Assembly: GCA_023151115.1 (NCBI GenBank)
Contig: JAKLJP010000066.1
Location: 1 to 30,993, forward strand
Direction of reading: 5' to 3'
Origin: Anaerolineae bacterium
GTDB lineage: Bacteria > Chloroflexota > Anaerolineae > 4572-78 > J111
Length of the DNA: 30,993 nt
Part shown: one piece after another, positions 21,971 to 29,301 of the stretch
Layout: each line of letters starts with the position of its first letter
Position numbering within the stretch: position 1 is the first letter of the stretch
Made by a program: the position numbers and the translations under genes
Notes under the pieces: generated by a model
What the model saw: the letters and a program-made list of their open reading frames with translations, nothing else
Databases searched by the model: none
What the model was told of the DNA's origin: nothing

Positions 21971-24900
21971 GTGAAAAAACTATACACTTTTGCCCTTATA
22001 CTTTTAGCCCTTATCGCTCTATCTAGCCACCCGGCCAACTCCCAATCCCCGCGCAAAGCATCCAATCTCCAATCTCCAATCTCCGATATTCCTGCCATCC
22101 TTGACCAACGCTACCTCGGCGTTCCCGCCGGAAACGGCCACAGCCCCCAACGACTGGCCCTCGACAGCCAGAGGCAGCGCCTTTACACCCTGAACCAGGG
22201 CTTGGCGGAACTGGGCGAAGGCAACACCGTCAGCATCATTGACCTGACCACTAACCAAGTCACTGGCCTGATCCAACTCGAAAACCTGCCGGCGCCGGAG
22301 ACATTGGACTTTCCTTCCCGCCCCGGCCCGCTCGATTTGCAGCTTGACCCTTATAACCCCCGTCGTCTGTACGCCCTCACCGGCGACCTGTATGCCAGCC
22401 CGCCCTACACCACCCTGACCATCATTGACCTCGACACCGGACGCATCGCCGATACCCTGCCCAACATCTATGCCCTTGCCCCCGGCCCTGACCGGCTCTA
22501 TCTGGCCAACGCTTCCCAACTCTGGACCGTTGACCCGATTTCACTAACTGTATTAACTTCTACTAATCTCCAATCTCCAATCTCCAATCTCTCATCCTTT
22601 CTTCTCCTTAACTCCGTCGCCAACCGCCTCTACCTGGGCCAGAAACAGCCCGGCGCATTGACCGTTTTCGCCGCCGATACCCTGACTCCCGTTGGCAGCT
22701 ACACCGACCCGGCCCAACTCATCGAAGCGGTGGTGGATGAGTCCGCTCAGCAGGTCTGGGTCATTGACAGCGACGACGCCCAACTAACCCTGCGCGCCCT
22801 CGACAGCGACGGCCAACTCCTGACCAGCCCTGCCCCCTTCATCCTCACCGACGACACCTACAGTACGCCTCACCTGGCTCTGCTCGACTCCACGCTGGCC
22901 GTCACCAACCGCGCCATTGACGCCCACCTGCTGCAAATCTTCGACAAGTCGGCCCTGCGCCTCACCACCGACCTGACCCTTCCCGGCTACCCCGCCGACC
23001 TGGCCGCCGACCCGACCACCGGCCGGCTTTATGTCGCCTACGCCGACACCAATAGCTACGTGTTGGCCGTTGACCCGGCCAGCGGCGCGGCTGAAACCAT
23101 CTTCACCGCCCTGCTCATCCAAGCCGCCACTGCCGACCCGGAGACAGGTCGTTTATACGTTTTGAATAATGAGCGCACCCTGCAAGTCTTCAGCCTAACC
23201 GATTACAACGAAATAGCCCGCCTCGAACTCGAACCCGAACTCACTCTCCAATCTCCAATACCCAATGGGCACGCTGTCTCCAATCTCCAATCTCCATCCC
23301 CCTCCCTGGCCCTCGACCCGAGCCGCCAGCGCCTCTACCTCAGCGGCAACCCGACCCAGGTGATTGATACCGCCGCCTTCACCCTGGTCGCCACCCTCGA
23401 TACCCCTGGCCAGCTTACCCCCGACCCCAGCAGCGACCGGCTCTACCTGACCCCGCCCTGCCAGTGCCGCACCGAGCAGTGCAACACCCTCATTCTCAAC
23501 GCCGAAACGCTGACCAGCACGGCCACTCTCTTCCCCCCGCAAGACCCCATGATGGCTCCGTGCGTCACCGAAACAACGCTCGACCCGCAGAACCAACTGC
23601 TCTATGCCCTCATCTTCAACGGCGTGGCCGGTTCCAACAGCGGCAACACCTTCTCCGCTTTCGAGGTGTCCGGCCCGCCGCAGCCGGTTTACCAGGCCGG
23701 CCAAATTAGCTACTACGGCCGCTTTGCCCTCGACCCGGAACGGCAGCGGGTCTTTACCTCACGCGGCCGGCTCGACCGCTCCTTCATCGAGCGATTTGAA
23801 CTTCAAGGACAAATCCTCACCCCCACCCTGGAATTAGCCGGGGCCAACGGCCTGTTGACCTATGACCCGCCCTCCGACCGTCTTTACTCGGTCAACGGCC
23901 AGGCTTTGCAAGTTTTTGATGGCGACCTGGCTCTGTTGGCCGAAATCGTCCTGCCCGGCCAGTTCACCCCCCTGGCCTTTGACCCGCAAGCGCAGCGTCT
24001 CTACCTGGCCGACGCCAACGCCAACCTCCTGATTGTCGCTGCCAGTGGCGGCCAGCTTGACCCGCCGCCTCCGGCTGCCTTTAGCCCGCAGCCGGCCTCC
24101 TCCCAACTCTTTTCCACTCCCGCCGGCGACTATTTCCGCCTGGACAACGGCCGGCTGTACCAGGCCGAGGGCCAAAGCTGGACTTTATTGGGCCGGGGCC
24201 TGCCCAATCGTTCCATCAGCGCCTTTGCCATCTCGCCCAACTATCAAAGCGACCGAACCCTGCTGGCCGGTCTGTCAGCCCAGGGCCGCAATGGAGGTCT
24301 TTTCCGCTCCACCGACGGCGGCGACACCTGGCAGCCGACCACTCGTGGCCTGACCGACCTGGAAATCAGCCAGATTGCTTTCTCGCCCACCTTTGCCCAG
24401 GATGAAACCATTTTCCTGACCACACCCTATCGTGGCCTCTTCCGCTCCGGCGACGGCGGCGATACCTGGCTGGCCTTAGCCGGCGGCTACACCACTGAAC
24501 CAACCGAAGCCCAACTCTCTGACCTGGCCGTGTCGCCCACCTTTGCTCAAGACAAGCTGATACTTATCAGCGGGCGCACCCTGCTCCGCTCCACCGACAG
24601 CGGCAACACTTGGGCCGATACCGGCCTGCCGCCTGGTCAAATAGCCTTTTCGCCCAACTTTGCCCGCGACCAATTGGTTCTGAACGATGGCCGTTGGCGC
24701 AGCACCGATGGCGGCCAAAGCTGGCAGCCGGCCGCCGCCGGGCTGGAACCCAATCAAGGCGTCCGTGACCTATTCTTTTCGCCCACCTTTGCCTCCGACC
24801 AGACCGTTTATGTAGTGCTGTCCCAGGAGTTTAACCAGCCGCTCAAATTGCAGCGCTCGGTTGACGCCGGACGCACCTGGCAGTCGCTGTCAGGCGGGCT

Positions 24901-25981
24901 GCCGGCCAACTTTGAACTGGCCGCAGCCACCGTTCTTCCCGGCGGTGAGTTATACCTGACTGGTAAGACTGATCAGCAGCCCTTTGTGGTTGCGCCTCAA
25001 TCGTTAACCTGGGGCCGCCCTACTCTTGACCTGAACCAGCTTGACCTGCAAGCCCTGGCCGTTGCGCCTGATGGAGCACTTTTTGTCGCCAACAGCACCG
25101 CCGGGGTCCTCAAATCTACGGACGGTGGACGCACATGGCAGGATACTAACTTCCCCGCCCGCGCCGACGAAACCAGAGTGGCTCAATTAGCCATCGCCAA
25201 TAACGGCACGCTCTTTGCTGCTACCGGGACGATTATTGAACGGAGTACCGACGGCGGACAAAGCTGGACTTATCTGGCCAACCTGCCCGCCGGCTTTGAG
25301 GTCATGGCGCTGGCCGTTTCGCCCAATTTTGCCCCCGATGGGATTGTGCTGGCCGGGGGAAATTATGCCAGCAAACAAATTCTGCGCTCGGCGGATGGGG
25401 GGCAAACCTGGCAGGTGGTTTATGATGGCGCAACTGTAGAGGGAGCTTCGGACATCGGGGGGATTGCCTTTTCGCCCAACTTTGCCGGCGATAAAACCGC
25501 CTATGCCTGGCTGCAATACGGCGGGCTGCTCCGCTCCACCGATAGTGGACAGAGCTGGAACCTGGTCCCCAACGACAAAAGCAACGCGGTTGCCCAAACC
25601 CTGGCCGTTTCCCCAGCAGGCCGGCTTTATTTGGGTGCGCTCCACGGCGGGCTGTATGTGTCGGACGATGGCGGGCAAAACTGGCTGGATTTAAGCGCCG
25701 CCATCGGCGGTGATCGCACCTGGAGCAGCGCCATCGCCTTTGGCTCCAACAACAGCCTCTTCCTGGGCACAGATATCGGGGTCTATCGCAGCCTGGATGG
25801 CGGCCAGACCTGGAGCGCCGCCAACACCGGCCTGCCGCTCGACCCGGATTTGGGCATACCGCAGGGTGTCCGCGCCCTGGCTTTCAACCAGGGGCGGTTA
25901 TACGCGGCCTTGACCAAAGGCGGGGTGTTTGTCTCAGACGACCAGGGCCAATCGTGGCGCAGCGCCGCAGCCGAGCCATGA
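21971..25981 (+). CDS. Large secreted protein with YVTN-type propeller and Asp-box (BNR) repeats
   Basis: A 1336-residue exported protein. Seen: a signal peptide (MKKLYTFALILLALIALSS, cleavage near residue 24). Residues about 40-700 hold repeated RLYLxxxxxxxLxVxDxxTLxxxxxL units of YVTN/lactonase type. Residues about 730-1336 hold 12 Asp boxes, most of the form RSTDGGxTW, often preceded by AFSPxFAxD, of the Ycf48/sialidase-like or VPS10-like propeller class. No membrane anchor or sorting motif is seen at the C-terminus. The role is probably binding on the cell surface or outside; the ligand is unknown, and Asp boxes alone do not imply sialidase activity. GTG 21971 is preceded by GAAGGAAG. Odd: AATCTCC heptamers have been inserted in frame at three places, reading NLQSPIS. 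It converges on the dehydrogenase gene, 16 nt apart. Confidence 0.88.
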   Translation: MKKLYTFALILLALIALSSHPANSQSPRKASNLQSPISDIPAILDQRYLGVPAGNGHSPQRLALDSQRQRLYTLNQGLAELGEGNTVSIIDLTTNQVTGLIQLENLPAPETLDFPSRPGPLDLQLDPYNPRRLYALTGDLYASPPYTTLTIIDLDTGRIADTLPNIYALAPGPDRLYLANASQLWTVDPISLTVLTSTNLQSPISNLSSFLLLNSVANRLYLGQKQPGALTVFAADTLTPVGSYTDPAQLIEAVVDESAQQVWVIDSDDAQLTLRALDSDGQLLTSPAPFILTDDTYSTPHLALLDSTLAVTNRAIDAHLLQIFDKSALRLTTDLTLPGYPADLAADPTTGRLYVAYADTNSYVLAVDPASGAAETIFTALLIQAATADPETGRLYVLNNERTLQVFSLTDYNEIARLELEPELTLQSPIPNGHAVSNLQSPSPSLALDPSRQRLYLSGNPTQVIDTAAFTLVATLDTPGQLTPDPSSDRLYLTPPCQCRTEQCNTLILNAETLTSTATLFPPQDPMMAPCVTETTLDPQNQLLYALIFNGVAGSNSGNTFSAFEVSGPPQPVYQAGQISYYGRFALDPERQRVFTSRGRLDRSFIERFELQGQILTPTLELAGANGLLTYDPPSDRLYSVNGQALQVFDGDLALLAEIVLPGQFTPLAFDPQAQRLYLADANANLLIVAASGGQLDPPPPAAFSPQPASSQLFSTPAGDYFRLDNGRLYQAEGQSWTLLGRGLPNRSISAFAISPNYQSDRTLLAGLSAQGRNGGLFRSTDGGDTWQPTTRGLTDLEISQIAFSPTFAQDETIFLTTPYRGLFRSGDGGDTWLALAGGYTTEPTEAQLSDLAVSPTFAQDKLILISGRTLLRSTDSGNTWADTGLPPGQIAFSPNFARDQLVLNDGRWRSTDGGQSWQPAAAGLEPNQGVRDLFFSPTFASDQTVYVVLSQEFNQPLKLQRSVDAGRTWQSLSGGLPANFELAAATVLPGGELYLTGKTDQQPFVVAPQSLTWGRPTLDLNQLDLQALAVAPDGALFVANSTAGVLKSTDGGRTWQDTNFPARADETRVAQLAIANNGTLFAATGTIIERSTDGGQSWTYLANLPAGFEVMALAVSPNFAPDGIVLAGGNYASKQILRSADGGQTWQVVYDGATVEGASDIGGIAFSPNFAGDKTAYAWLQYGGLLRSTDSGQSWNLVPNDKSNAVAQTLAVSPAGRLYLGALHGGLYVSDDGGQNWLDLSAAIGGDRTWSSAIAFGSNNSLFLGTDIGVYRSLDGGQTWSAANTGLPLDPDLGIPQGVRALAFNQGRLYAALTKGGVFVSDDQGQSWRSAAAEP
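22064..22084 (+). repeat. In-frame AATCTCC heptamer array, site 1
   Basis: Three perfect AATCTCC units in tandem, within the coding region just after the signal peptide. Three heptamers make 21 bp, so the frame is kept. Confidence 0.9.
22565..22592 (+). repeat. In-frame AATCTCC heptamer array, site 2
   Basis: Three perfect AATCTCC units followed by one AATCTCT, coding for NLQSPISNLS between two propeller strands. Confidence 0.9.
23250..23295 (+). repeat. In-frame AATCTCC heptamer units, site 3
   Basis: One AATCTCC (23250-23256), an unrelated 25-bp stretch, then two AATCTCC (23282-23295). It codes for LQSPIPNGHAVSNLQSPS between propeller blades. Confidence 0.85.
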
Positions 25982-25997
25982 AGAATTGCGTCTTTCA

Positions 25998-27014
25998 TTA
26001 AGGTTTGAGGATCACCTTCACCACCTCCAGGTTGCCGCCGGCCAAATCTTGAAAGAGCTGGGGACCGTCGTCTAAGGGGGCAATCTTTTCAATGAGGGGG
26101 GTAATATCTATCTTGCCCGTCTGAATAGCTTCGATGGCCTGGCCAAACTCTTTATTGAAGCCGTAAGCCCCGCGAATGGTTAGCTCGCGGGTGACAACCT
26201 GCTGCATGTTCAACGCTACATCAGGCTGTGAATTGCCAATCCAGGTGATGTGGCCGCCGGTACGCACGGCTTCCAGGGATTGTTTGACCGCCGCCGTGAC
26301 TCCTACAGCTTCGATGACAGCGTCAGCGCCCAGACCGTTGGTGTAGCCCTGGATCACAGCGGTAGGGTTTTGTTGGGCAACATTCACCGTCGCCTCAGCC
26401 CCTAATCGTTGAGCCATCTCCAGCCGGTGCGGGCTGAGGTCGGTGACAATAATTTTACCAGCCCCTTTTAGCCGGGCGGCCAGCAAGGTGAGCAAGCCGA
26501 TGGTTCCGGCGCCAATAATGACCAAGGTATCCATAAGTTTGAGCGGGGTTAGGTTGACGGCATGCATGGCTACCGCCAGCGGTTCGACCATGGCCCCTTG
26601 TTCCCAACCCATCTCGGCGGGTAAGGGGTAGAGCATTTGTTGCGGCACGCACACGGCTTCGGCATAGGCCCCGTTAAGATTCATACCCAAGCCGCTGCGA
26701 TTAAAACAGATATTCCACAGCCCGGCGCGGCAATTATCGCACTGGCCGCAAGGCAACAGGGGCTGCCCCACCACCCGGTCGCCCACTTTATAGGCGGCAA
26801 CCTGTTCTCCGGTAGCGGTTATCACCCCGCTAAACTCGTGTCCCATCACAATCGGCGGTTTGCGCCGGCCCGTTGTACCCATAAAGCCGTGGACATCCGA
26901 GCCGCAGATACCAACGGCCTGGACCGAGATGATCACGTCTGTGGGGCTGGGTTCTGGTGGGTCAACTTGGCGCAGCGGCATTTGCCAGGGGGCTTCGTAA
27001 ACTAAAGCTCTCAT
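25998..27014 (-). CDS. Zinc-dependent medium-chain alcohol/polyol dehydrogenase
   Basis: A 338-residue MDR enzyme of the sorbitol/threonine dehydrogenase class. Seen: catalytic-zinc residues C37 (GICGSD), H59 and E60 (GHEFSG) and E144 (VEPLAVAMHA); structural-zinc cysteines C89, C92, C95 and C103; the Rossmann motif GAGTIG (168-173); and D192 in IIVTDLSPHR, which favours NAD over NADP. It likely oxidises a sugar alcohol or related hydroxy compound to the ketone. Its start overlaps the stop of the lipoprotein gene by 4 nt (ATGA), making it the last gene of the ABC operon and suggesting its substrate is what the transporter imports. The exact substrate cannot be read from the sequence. L-threonine 3-dehydrogenase and galactitol-phosphate dehydrogenase are alternatives. 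Confidence 0.92.
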   Translation of the reverse strand: MRALVYEAPWQMPLRQVDPPEPSPTDVIISVQAVGICGSDVHGFMGTTGRRKPPIVMGHEFSGVITATGEQVAAYKVGDRVVGQPLLPCGQCDNCRAGLWNICFNRSGLGMNLNGAYAEAVCVPQQMLYPLPAEMGWEQGAMVEPLAVAMHAVNLTPLKLMDTLVIIGAGTIGLLTLLAARLKGAGKIIVTDLSPHRLEMAQRLGAEATVNVAQQNPTAVIQGYTNGLGADAVIEAVGVTAAVKQSLEAVRTGGHITWIGNSQPDVALNMQQVVTRELTIRGAYGFNKEFGQAIEAIQTGKIDITPLIEKIAPLDDGPQLFQDLAGGNLEVVKVILKP

Positions 27015-27523
27015 GGGGATTCCTCATTTTTTAGAAGCATTTTTAAATCGGCCGGCGGATAACTCATAAGCCGGGTTTGACCGGCCAGGGTGGTGATGGT
27101 CAACCACACCCCGCCGGGGCGCAAACAGTAGGCGGCCCGGGCGATGTCGGCCAGCCGGGGATCATCTTCGGCCAGGGCTGGCTCGGTAAGACGAATGATC
27201 CAGAGAGCCTGGGGCCGGGGATAAGCGCCCAACATAAGCCCGCCTTCTTCTTGTGTTTGCACCTGAGCGGTCATTCCCTGCGCTTCCAAATATCTTTGCA
27301 TATGCTGGATCGCTTCGACCAACAAAGGCAGGGCTTGGGCTTGTTCCGCTGGCGAGAGGCAGGGATGGGTCAGGGCGTCGGCTATGGGCGCGCACCCGAC
27401 GATGGCTAAACTCACCAGCCATAACCACAGACCAAACCGCCGGAGGAACTTGGTTGGGCTGTGTCTGGCAAGAGCAGGGTGAGAGATTTCTCGCTCCCCC
27501 TTGCGGGTCGCTCGAAATGACAT
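27011..27523 (-). CDS. Small lipoprotein of unknown function in the ABC operon
   Basis: I do not recognise the family. Seen: 170 residues; a long basic leader (about 1-30), a hydrophobic stretch GLWLWLVSLAIVGC with lipobox C44, then a soluble domain (helix LLVEAIQHMQRYLEAQGM, strands including LMLGAYPRPQALWIIRLT and GVWLTITTL). The ATG at 27523 is preceded by AGGAG at 10-nt spacing and lies 17 nt after the permease stop; a TTG at 27550 overlaps the permease gene. Odd: residues 1 to about 15 (MSFRATRKGEREISH) are encoded by a copy of the GTCATTTCGA repeat, so the repeat supplies the start codon. Position between permease and dehydrogenase suggests a surface role tied to the transporter; this is inference. 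Confidence 0.7.
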   Translation of the reverse strand: MSFRATRKGEREISHPALARHSPTKFLRRFGLWLWLVSLAIVGCAPIADALTHPCLSPAEQAQALPLLVEAIQHMQRYLEAQGMTAQVQTQEEGGLMLGAYPRPQALWIIRLTEPALAEDDPRLADIARAAYCLRPGGVWLTITTLAGQTRLMSYPPADLKMLLKNEESP

Positions 27524-27535
27524 GACCGCGTAACT
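27483..27535 (-). repeat. GTCATTTCGA-family repeat, copy C, within the lipoprotein 5' end
   Basis: On the minus strand it reads GTTACGCGGTCATGTCATTT, CGAGCGACC, GGGGGAGCGAGAAATCTC. This matches one end and one arm of copies A and B; the other arm is lost. It covers the ATG at 27523 and about 13 codons. Confidence 0.8.
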
Positions 27536-27539
27536 CCTA

Positions 27540-28379
27540 TCATTTAACAATTCCTGCCGCCAGACCGCGGATCAGATGGCGCTGGATGAGCAGGGCAAAC
27601 AGAACCGTAGGGATGATGGCGATCATTCCCGTTGCCGCCACGCGGTCCCAATGGATCGTCCGTTCGGCGATCAGGGTAGTGGCGGCGACCGGAATAGTTT
27701 TGGCGGCCTCGCCGGTCAACACCAGGGCGATAGGAAACTCATTCCACGATAGCAGCATGGCAAACAGCGCTGCGGCGATCAAACCGGGTCGAACCACCGG
27801 CAGGACAACTCGAAACAACGCGCCCAGCTCAGAAGTGCCATCCACTAAAGCGGCATCGGCCAGATCACGCGGCACGCTGGCAAAGAAACCCAGCATGATC
27901 CAGATGATAAACGGCAGGGCAAAAACCGCGTGAATAAAACTGAGGCCGAGAATATTGTCTACCAGTTTCAAGGTACGCATCATAAACAGCAGTGGAATGA
28001 CGACGACAATGGGCGGCATGAAGCGCACACTCAGAATACTGAAAAGGGTGGCCCGGCTGTTCTTGAATTGAAAGCGAGTCAGTCCATAGGCAGCCGGAAC
28101 GCCGATCAGCAGCGCGATCAGTGTGCTCAACAAAGCCACGCTGGTGCTGTTCAGCCAAAAACGCGGCCAGTTAGAACCGGTTTCATCAGAGAATACTTTG
28201 TAGTAGGCGTCGAAAGTGGGGGTGAAAACCAGCTTGGGAGGATAGACAAAAGCATCGGCTTCGGATTTGATCGAAGTCAGGAAGAGCCAGAAGACCGGGA
28301 AGAGCGTCCACAGGAGCACCAGGGCCAAGCCCAGATTAACCAGCGCCGCCGCCAACACTTTTCGCCAGAATCTAGGCAT
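27540..28379 (-). CDS. Carbohydrate ABC transporter permease (MalG/UgpE-like)
   Basis: A 279-residue inner-membrane permease of the CUT1 family. Seen: six helices starting with LVNLGLALVLLWTLFPVFWLFLTS, a periplasmic loop with FDAYYKVFSDE, and the EAA loop DAALVDGTSELGALFRVVLP (about 185-205), which docks the ATPase, followed by RPGLIAAALFAMLLSWNEFP. It forms a heterodimer with the upstream permease to pass the sugar delivered by the lipoprotein at 29302-30798. Its start overlaps the end of the upstream permease gene by 8 nt. No ATPase gene is in the operon, so a shared MsmK/UgpC-type ATPase encoded elsewhere is probably used. Confidence 0.95.
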   Translation of the reverse strand: MPRFWRKVLAAALVNLGLALVLLWTLFPVFWLFLTSIKSEADAFVYPPKLVFTPTFDAYYKVFSDETGSNWPRFWLNSTSVALLSTLIALLIGVPAAYGLTRFQFKNSRATLFSILSVRFMPPIVVVIPLLFMMRTLKLVDNILGLSFIHAVFALPFIIWIMLGFFASVPRDLADAALVDGTSELGALFRVVLPVVRPGLIAAALFAMLLSWNEFPIALVLTGEAAKTIPVAATTLIAERTIHWDRVAATGMIAIIPTVLFALLIQRHLIRGLAAGIVK

Positions 28380-29250
28380 GGGTCAACTCCTCCTGTCGCA
28401 ACAAGTTTACAAACAACCAACTCAGGCCGGCTGAGAGCAGCAAGACCAGCACCGACATGCTGGCCCCATAGCCCACTCGAAAATACTCGCCGATGCCAAA
28501 ACGATAGATATGAAAACTGAGCACTTCGGTCATCGTGCCCGGCCCGCCGCGAGTGAGGACAAAAACGGTGTCAAAGATTTTGAGTGCATCCAGGAAACGC
28601 AGCAAAAAGGCGGCCAACAGCAGCGGGCGTAATAACGGTACAGTCAAGAAAATAAAGCGCTGCAAGGCATTGGCCCCATCCACCTGAGCGGACTCGAAAA
28701 TATCTTCGGGCAGGCTGTGCAGGCCGGATAGAATCAGTAAAGCCGGAAAAGGCGTCCACTGCCACAGATCAATCAGCATCAGCGAGGGCCAGACGGTCTC
28801 GGCTCTGCTGTACCACTCGTAAGGTCCCAGCCCAACCAGACTCAAAACGTAGTTAAGGGGTCCGAAGGAAGGGTTGTAAAGATAGCGCCACATCATCGAG
28901 GTGACGACCGGAGTGAGCACCATGGGCACAATCAGCAGGGCGCGCACCAGCGTCGCCACTGCCGAGGGCCGGTTGAGCAGTAAGGCCACACCAAAGCCTA
29001 ACCCAATTTCAAGGATGCTAACGGCGAAGGCAAAGGTCAGCGTAATCCGCACAGAATACCAAAAGAGCGGGTCAGTCAGGGCTTCGAGATAGTTCCCGAA
29101 CCAAATAAATCGGGCCGGATTGGGGATTTTCCAATTGGTCAGGCTGATAATGAGCATATACAAGAGCGGGAACAACGTCCAGAAGGTGATATAGGCGTTC
29201 ACCGGCCCTAAAAAGATGAGTTGATGGTTGTCGAAAAAGCGTTTGAGCAT
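28372..29250 (-). CDS. Carbohydrate ABC transporter permease (MalF/UgpA-like)
   Basis: A 292-residue CUT1 permease. Seen: N-terminal helix NAYITFWTLFPLLYMLIISLTNW, six helices in all, and the EAA loop ESAQVDGANALQRFIFLTVPLLRPLLL (roughly residues 190-215). It pairs with the following permease. The ATG at 29250 lies 10 nt after a strong hairpin, and the nearby GGA makes a weak ribosome binding site, so translation may depend on that structure and on readthrough from the binding-protein gene. CUT1 permeases usually import di- or oligosaccharides, glycerol phosphate or polyols. Confidence 0.95.
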   Translation of the reverse strand: MLKRFFDNHQLIFLGPVNAYITFWTLFPLLYMLIISLTNWKIPNPARFIWFGNYLEALTDPLFWYSVRITLTFAFAVSILEIGLGFGVALLLNRPSAVATLVRALLIVPMVLTPVVTSMMWRYLYNPSFGPLNYVLSLVGLGPYEWYSRAETVWPSLMLIDLWQWTPFPALLILSGLHSLPEDIFESAQVDGANALQRFIFLTVPLLRPLLLAAFLLRFLDALKIFDTVFVLTRGGPGTMTEVLSFHIYRFGIGEYFRVGYGASMSVLVLLLSAGLSWLFVNLLRQEELTHA

Positions 29251-29260
29251 ACGAAATTCC

Positions 29261-29293
29261 AGACCCTAAAGGTTTTTGAAACCTTTAGGGTCT
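29261..29293 (-). promoter_or_regulatory. Intercistronic hairpin between binding-protein and permease genes
   Basis: A perfect 15-bp stem (29261-29275 with 29279-29293, arm AGACCCTAAAGGTTT) has a 3-nt loop. No T-run follows on the minus strand, so it is more likely an mRNA-end stabiliser or partial terminator than a full stop. Such hairpins after binding-protein genes are known to raise that protein over the permeases. Confidence 0.75.
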
Positions 29294-29301
29294 TCAAGCA
29301 G

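Noticed and set aside
21971..25981. Calling the large propeller protein a sialidase
   Set aside because: Asp boxes occur in many non-enzymatic propellers; the sialidase arginine triad and FRIP motif are not seen.
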